Part shown: piece after piece, positions 60,620 through 64,000 of the stretch
How positions within the stretch are numbered: the first letter of the stretch is position 1
How the letters are laid out: every line of letters begins with the position of its first letter
Assembly (NCBI GenBank): GCA_019916065.1
Contig: CM034243.1
Span: 62,001-126,000, forward strand
Length of the DNA: 64,000 nt
Direction: 5' to 3'
DNA from: Vitellaria paradoxa
Taxonomy: Eukaryota; Streptophyta; Magnoliopsida; Ericales; Sapotaceae
Notes under the pieces: model-generated
The model's input: the letters and a program-made list of their open reading frames with translations, nothing else
What the model was told of the DNA's origin: nothing
Databases searched by the model: none
Made by a program: the position numbers and the translations under genes

Positions 60620-61499
60620 ATGAACAGAAACAGGGACGTTACCTTCAAACTGCGATCGCCACCCCTGCCGGCAAAAATGAGTGCCAAAACGCCGCGGGTT
60701 GTCCGGATTTACGTGACGGACGGCGACGCCACGGACTCCTCGAGCGAAGAGGAGGGCGGGACTGTGAAGCGTTACAACAGAGTGAAGAGACACGTGAGTG
60801 TGATCAGAATTGAAGCTCTTTGCGAGGAAGCGAGGTGCGAATCAAAGCGGGAGTGCGAAGAAGAGGCCGAGCCTCCCGAGGAAGGGGGAGAATTTGGTGA
60901 ATAAGCGCCCGGCGGCGAACGAGAGGAAGTTCCGCGGCGTCCGGCGGCGGCCGTGGGGGAAATTTGCGGCGGAGATTCGAGATCCGTCGCGGCCAGGTAG
61001 GGTTTGGTTGGGGACATATGACACCGCAGAAGAGGCCGCATTGGTCTATGACAAGGCCGCTATAGAAATACGTGGACCGGACGCTTTCACAAACTTCATC
61101 AAGCCTCCGGAAAGATCTCCGCCGGCGGAACCTCCGACGGCTGAGATCAATCTGACGTCAATTTTCGGCTGCGATTCCACTAAGGAATGTCGCGACCTAT
61201 CATCTCCTACCTCTGTTCTCCGATTCCTTCCGACTGAAGAAGCAGAGCTACATAATCAGCCAAGCGCAGTTACAGAGGTCACGAGTTTACAGGATGTTTG
61301 TTCGCCGTTGGATTCGCTTTTCGTGAATGAACTCTTCGATTTCCGGTCACCGTCTCCCATCTTCTTCGAGGAAGTGAGCTTGCCGGAGACCGTTGATTTC
61401 TGTGATATTTCGTCGGTGAATTTAGATGAAGACTTAGGGTCGTGTTCATGGGATGTCGACAATCTCTTTCAGGACTCCCTCTGTTGGTACGAGAGCTGA
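60620..61499 (+). CDS. AP2/ERF factor of CRF (cytokinin response factor) type, with a +1 frame break
   Basis: Intronless. From ATG 60620 the first frame encodes a CRF domain ([20 protein letters not shown], then [15 protein letters not shown]). From about 60810 the +1 frame carries a basic linker ([14 protein letters not shown]) and one AP2/ERF domain at 60927-61098 ([38 protein letters not shown]). It continues to a C-terminus with SPTSVLRF, the putative phosphorylation motif of CRFs, and ends at TGA 61497. Without the shift the first frame stops at TAA 60902-60904 and gives a CRF-domain stub lacking AP2. The AP2 frame has no ATG of its own. So one extra base (or two lost) lies at about 60813-60830: a real pseudogene lesion or a sequence error. 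Known CRFs act in the nucleus downstream of cytokinin; a Trp in the AP2 GKWAAE motif is Phe here. Confidence 0.85.
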
Positions 61500-63540
61500 T
61501 TGTTGCCATCTTTTCCAGGGAAAATCTGCGTTGGAAAATTTGGTTTCATATTTTATTTATTTAGTTTTACACGAGTTCTGCCATTTTCTGCACATCTTAT
61601 ACTATTGAAAATTGTCCACGGGTGATATCAAAATATATATATAAATTTACTAAAATTGTATTTGGAGAAAAAAATTAATGGGAGAGAGAAAAATGAAAGA
61701 AAAATAAATATAAATAATATACAATAAAATATAAATTTTCTAATATATACCTTTATTTGAATGGATTTAAAATATTTTTTAATTTAATTAATTAATTTCT
61801 TGTACTTTTATCATAATTTAAACAAGAGAAAATTTTAAAATTTATATTTCTTTCCTTTTTCTTTTTTGATAAATTATTGAAAGGTATACACACAACTTAA
61901 GTGGACGCGAGAAAAAAAAATGACAAATATTGAATGAAATAATAAAAAGATATAAATAAAATAATTACCTAAAAAATCATTTATCCTTATTTAAATGGAT
62001 TTAAAATTATAATAAAATAATACATTCATTAATATATTAATTTTTTTTTTAATTTCTTAACTTCTATTCATTTTTTTTTCTAACTTCTATTAATTTTTCT
62101 TTTATTTTCACTGTAATCCAAACAAGATAATAAATTTTATTTCCATATCTCTTCCTTTTTCTTTTAGAGAGAGAGAGAGACAAAATTGGAAAATATGAAA
62201 TAAAACAATAAAAGAAGAGAAAAACTAATTAATAAAAATATTTAAGCTTCTAAAAATATATATATAAAACTCTAATTGAGTAATATTATTCTCTCAATTT
62301 AATCATAAATTTATTATCCTATTAACAGTTAATGGGATAACAATTAGTGGGATAACAATTTTTTAAATTTTTTCATATTGCACCAAACATTCCCTTAATG
62401 TGATAATAAATCTCAATGACAATTGGTAAAACTCCTAATTTAATTTGTTACTACTCTTTTATCATGTACCTTCCTTTCATTCCTATCTCAACGACCCACT
62501 TTTATTTAAAAAAAAAATTAGAATAAACTAGTCAAATTCCTTTCACTTCTAATTTTGTAACCTCTTAGTTACTTTACATTGTATTCCTCAACAACTCGCT
62601 AGAGAAGAGAGACCACATAAACTCTTGGTACGTGTATCACACATAACCCACCTCTGACATTAGTTAATTTGTATTATTAATATTATGTAACCATTCAAGC
62701 AAACATGTACAATGATCAAATTGCCATCTTATTGAAGAGCAGAAATTTTTTATTTCCATATTTTGAACAGGGGGAGATTTTGGTGTTAATACTAAAAAAT
62801 AATTATTCTTGTTATTAAGAAATTTAATGTATCTTATTTTTTCTAGAGTCAGCCTAATTGAGTTTTCTAAAATTAAAAATGATGAAGTGAAATATCAATC
62901 GGAGAGGACAAAATTTACTGTGTAAGGATGAACCGTAAAAATGTAACCAAGTCAACTTAACTAAACTTTAATTCATTTGAGTTTTCCTTAAAAAAATAGT
63001 ATAGAACTTGAATTTATTTGAATTTTAAGCTTAATATATTGTAAATAAATATTTACATTATTTTTTTCCATTCCAACACTTATTAGCTAAAACTCAACTT
63101 AAATTTCTATCAAATTATAAAAAAAAATCAATTAAACTTAAATTTCTAACAAATTATAAAAAAAAAATTATTCAATTTCATTTAGGGCCACGAACTTGCA
63201 AGTTATTTGGTTGGTTGTGACAACAAAGCTTTGGTGTTCTATACATAAACGTGGTAAGAGTTGGATTGTGGGTGGGGTCTTGGACAGCAAAGCCACTCTA
63301 TTGGAGACAAGACTTCACTCTAAAGTAAAGCCCTAATATAAGAAAAAAAAAAAAAATTGATTTGCAACAAACGAAAACCAGGAAAGAATATCTGTCCTTA
63401 CTTTTCCATTGCAAATGGTCTCAAGATCTCTCCTCCAACCCCACTTTCCAGCCAAAAAAGGAAAGGTAGAAATAGGCAAAATGAATGCAAAAGAATGGAG
63501 AGAGAATATGTATCTGGGATTTGATTGATGGGGTATTGTA
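61500..63540. other. 3' flank and AT-rich intergenic DNA
   Basis: No gene seen. A (GA)n stretch lies at about 62166-62180. 61660-62230 contains two diverged copies of an AT-rich block (TTTATTTGAATGGATTTAAAATA at about 61752 and CTTATTTAAATGGATTTAAAAT at about 61986). Confidence 0.5.
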
Positions 63541-63555
63541 TTGCATTACTTTTTG

Positions 63556-64000
63556 ATGGAATTGAACAACAAGCTGGAAGTTCTCACTTTGAGAGCTGGG
63601 GCTTTGCGTGATCAGATCAGTGATAGAATCCTTAGAAGCAGCTGTGTTAGATTCTGCTCAAAACATGGTCATTGCTGTGGTGTTACAGATACCCCACTGG
63701 AGGGGACAGAGAGGGAGAGGGAGAGCTTGATTGCTATTACAGATTCATTGGAGAATGTTGAGAATATGCTTGTGTCCTTAGAGGTTTGATTATCCTCCAC
63801 CATCCCACATTTCTTCTTCTTCTTCTTCTTTTTTAAATTTCTTTTCCTGATAAAAATAAAATCCTCAGTCTTGAGAAGAAGAAATTAAATTGTTTCTTTA
63901 TTGTTGGCAAGAGAAGATTAATCTGCAGAAAACTTCAGCCAAAAAAAAAAAACACCATCTCTGTTCCTGACTCTGTTTTTCTTTTTTGCACTGTCAACCT
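63556..64000 (+). CDS. First exon of a gene continuing past the window; possibly PDV-like
   Basis: ATG at 63556 opens a 76-codon exon ending GAG|GTTTGA (donor at 63784); the downstream exons are outside the window or not recognisable. The N-terminus (KLEVLTLRAGALRDQISDRI) and a later helical stretch (SLIAITDSLENVENMLVSLE) separated by a cysteine-rich insert resemble the start of plastid division proteins PDV1/PDV2, where LRxxISD and ALExLExxL helices precede a coiled coil and a membrane segment. This is a weak match by pattern only. If there is no splice, the frame ends one codon later at TGA 63787-63789, giving a 77-aa peptide. Confidence 0.5.

Noticed and set aside
60520..60813. 97-aa frame overlapping the CRF domain
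   Set aside because: Out of frame with the clearly conserved CRF domain and low-complexity at its start (Asn run).
1..64000. CRISPR array, operon, prophage or riboswitch
   Set aside because: The window is spliced plant nuclear DNA. The regular repeats seen are TRIM LTRs, Tat spacer units and microsatellites.

Overview
This is a window of plant nuclear DNA, almost certainly from a eudicot. The grounds are spliced genes with GT-AG introns, a G-box-binding bZIP factor of GBF3 type, a cytokinin-response-factor-type AP2/ERF gene, Ty1/copia and Ty3/gypsy elements, tRNA-derived SINEs and AT-rich miniature elements between genes. I cannot name the species. One run of exactly 100 N (38406-38505) marks an assembly gap.

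Layout. 1-3380 is AT-rich and carries a ~940-bp foldback repeat. 3487-7344 (+) is a five- or six-exon gene for a small basic, coiled-coil protein I do not recognise; it uses a GC-AG intron. A dead copia element (7511-12708, minus, with 5-bp TSD) sits about 165 bp after its stop. 12714-17228 holds LTR-like debris, a foldback element and a SINE with an 11-bp TSD. 17229-27788 is a decayed Tat-lineage gypsy element (+) with gag, PR, RT, RNase H, a second archaeal-type RNase H, integrase, a 3' spacer with tandem repeats and an antisense ORF. Its 5' LTR is cut to ~106 bp, and a piece of another gypsy element is nested in it. 28871-32287 (-) is a six-exon coiled-coil gene with a one-base surplus in exon 4 and a SINE in intron 3. 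37319-37726 (+) is the broken first exon of a P/U-type cyclin. From 38.5 to 50.3 kb there are miniature elements and two islands rich in ACGT-core motifs but no gene. 50.56-57.34 kb (+) is a complete GBF-type bZIP gene (390 aa, eleven coding exons). Its seventh coding intron carries a tandem multi-LTR TRIM array inserted as one unit. 60620-61499 (+) is a CRF-type AP2/ERF gene with a +1 frame break between its two domains. 63556 to the window end starts another gene, possibly PDV-like.

The genes are separate nuclear transcription units, not an operon. Two are transcription factors, and the GBF promoter itself contains two copies of the G-box-centred sequence ACACGTGTACGG, which suggests self-regulation or regulation by related bZIPs. 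I did not find an undescribed molecular system. The best structural oddities are the six-LTR TRIM concatemer with a single TSD, the long foldback hairpin upstream of the first gene, and three host genes whose frames are broken by small lesions that could be real or assembly errors.
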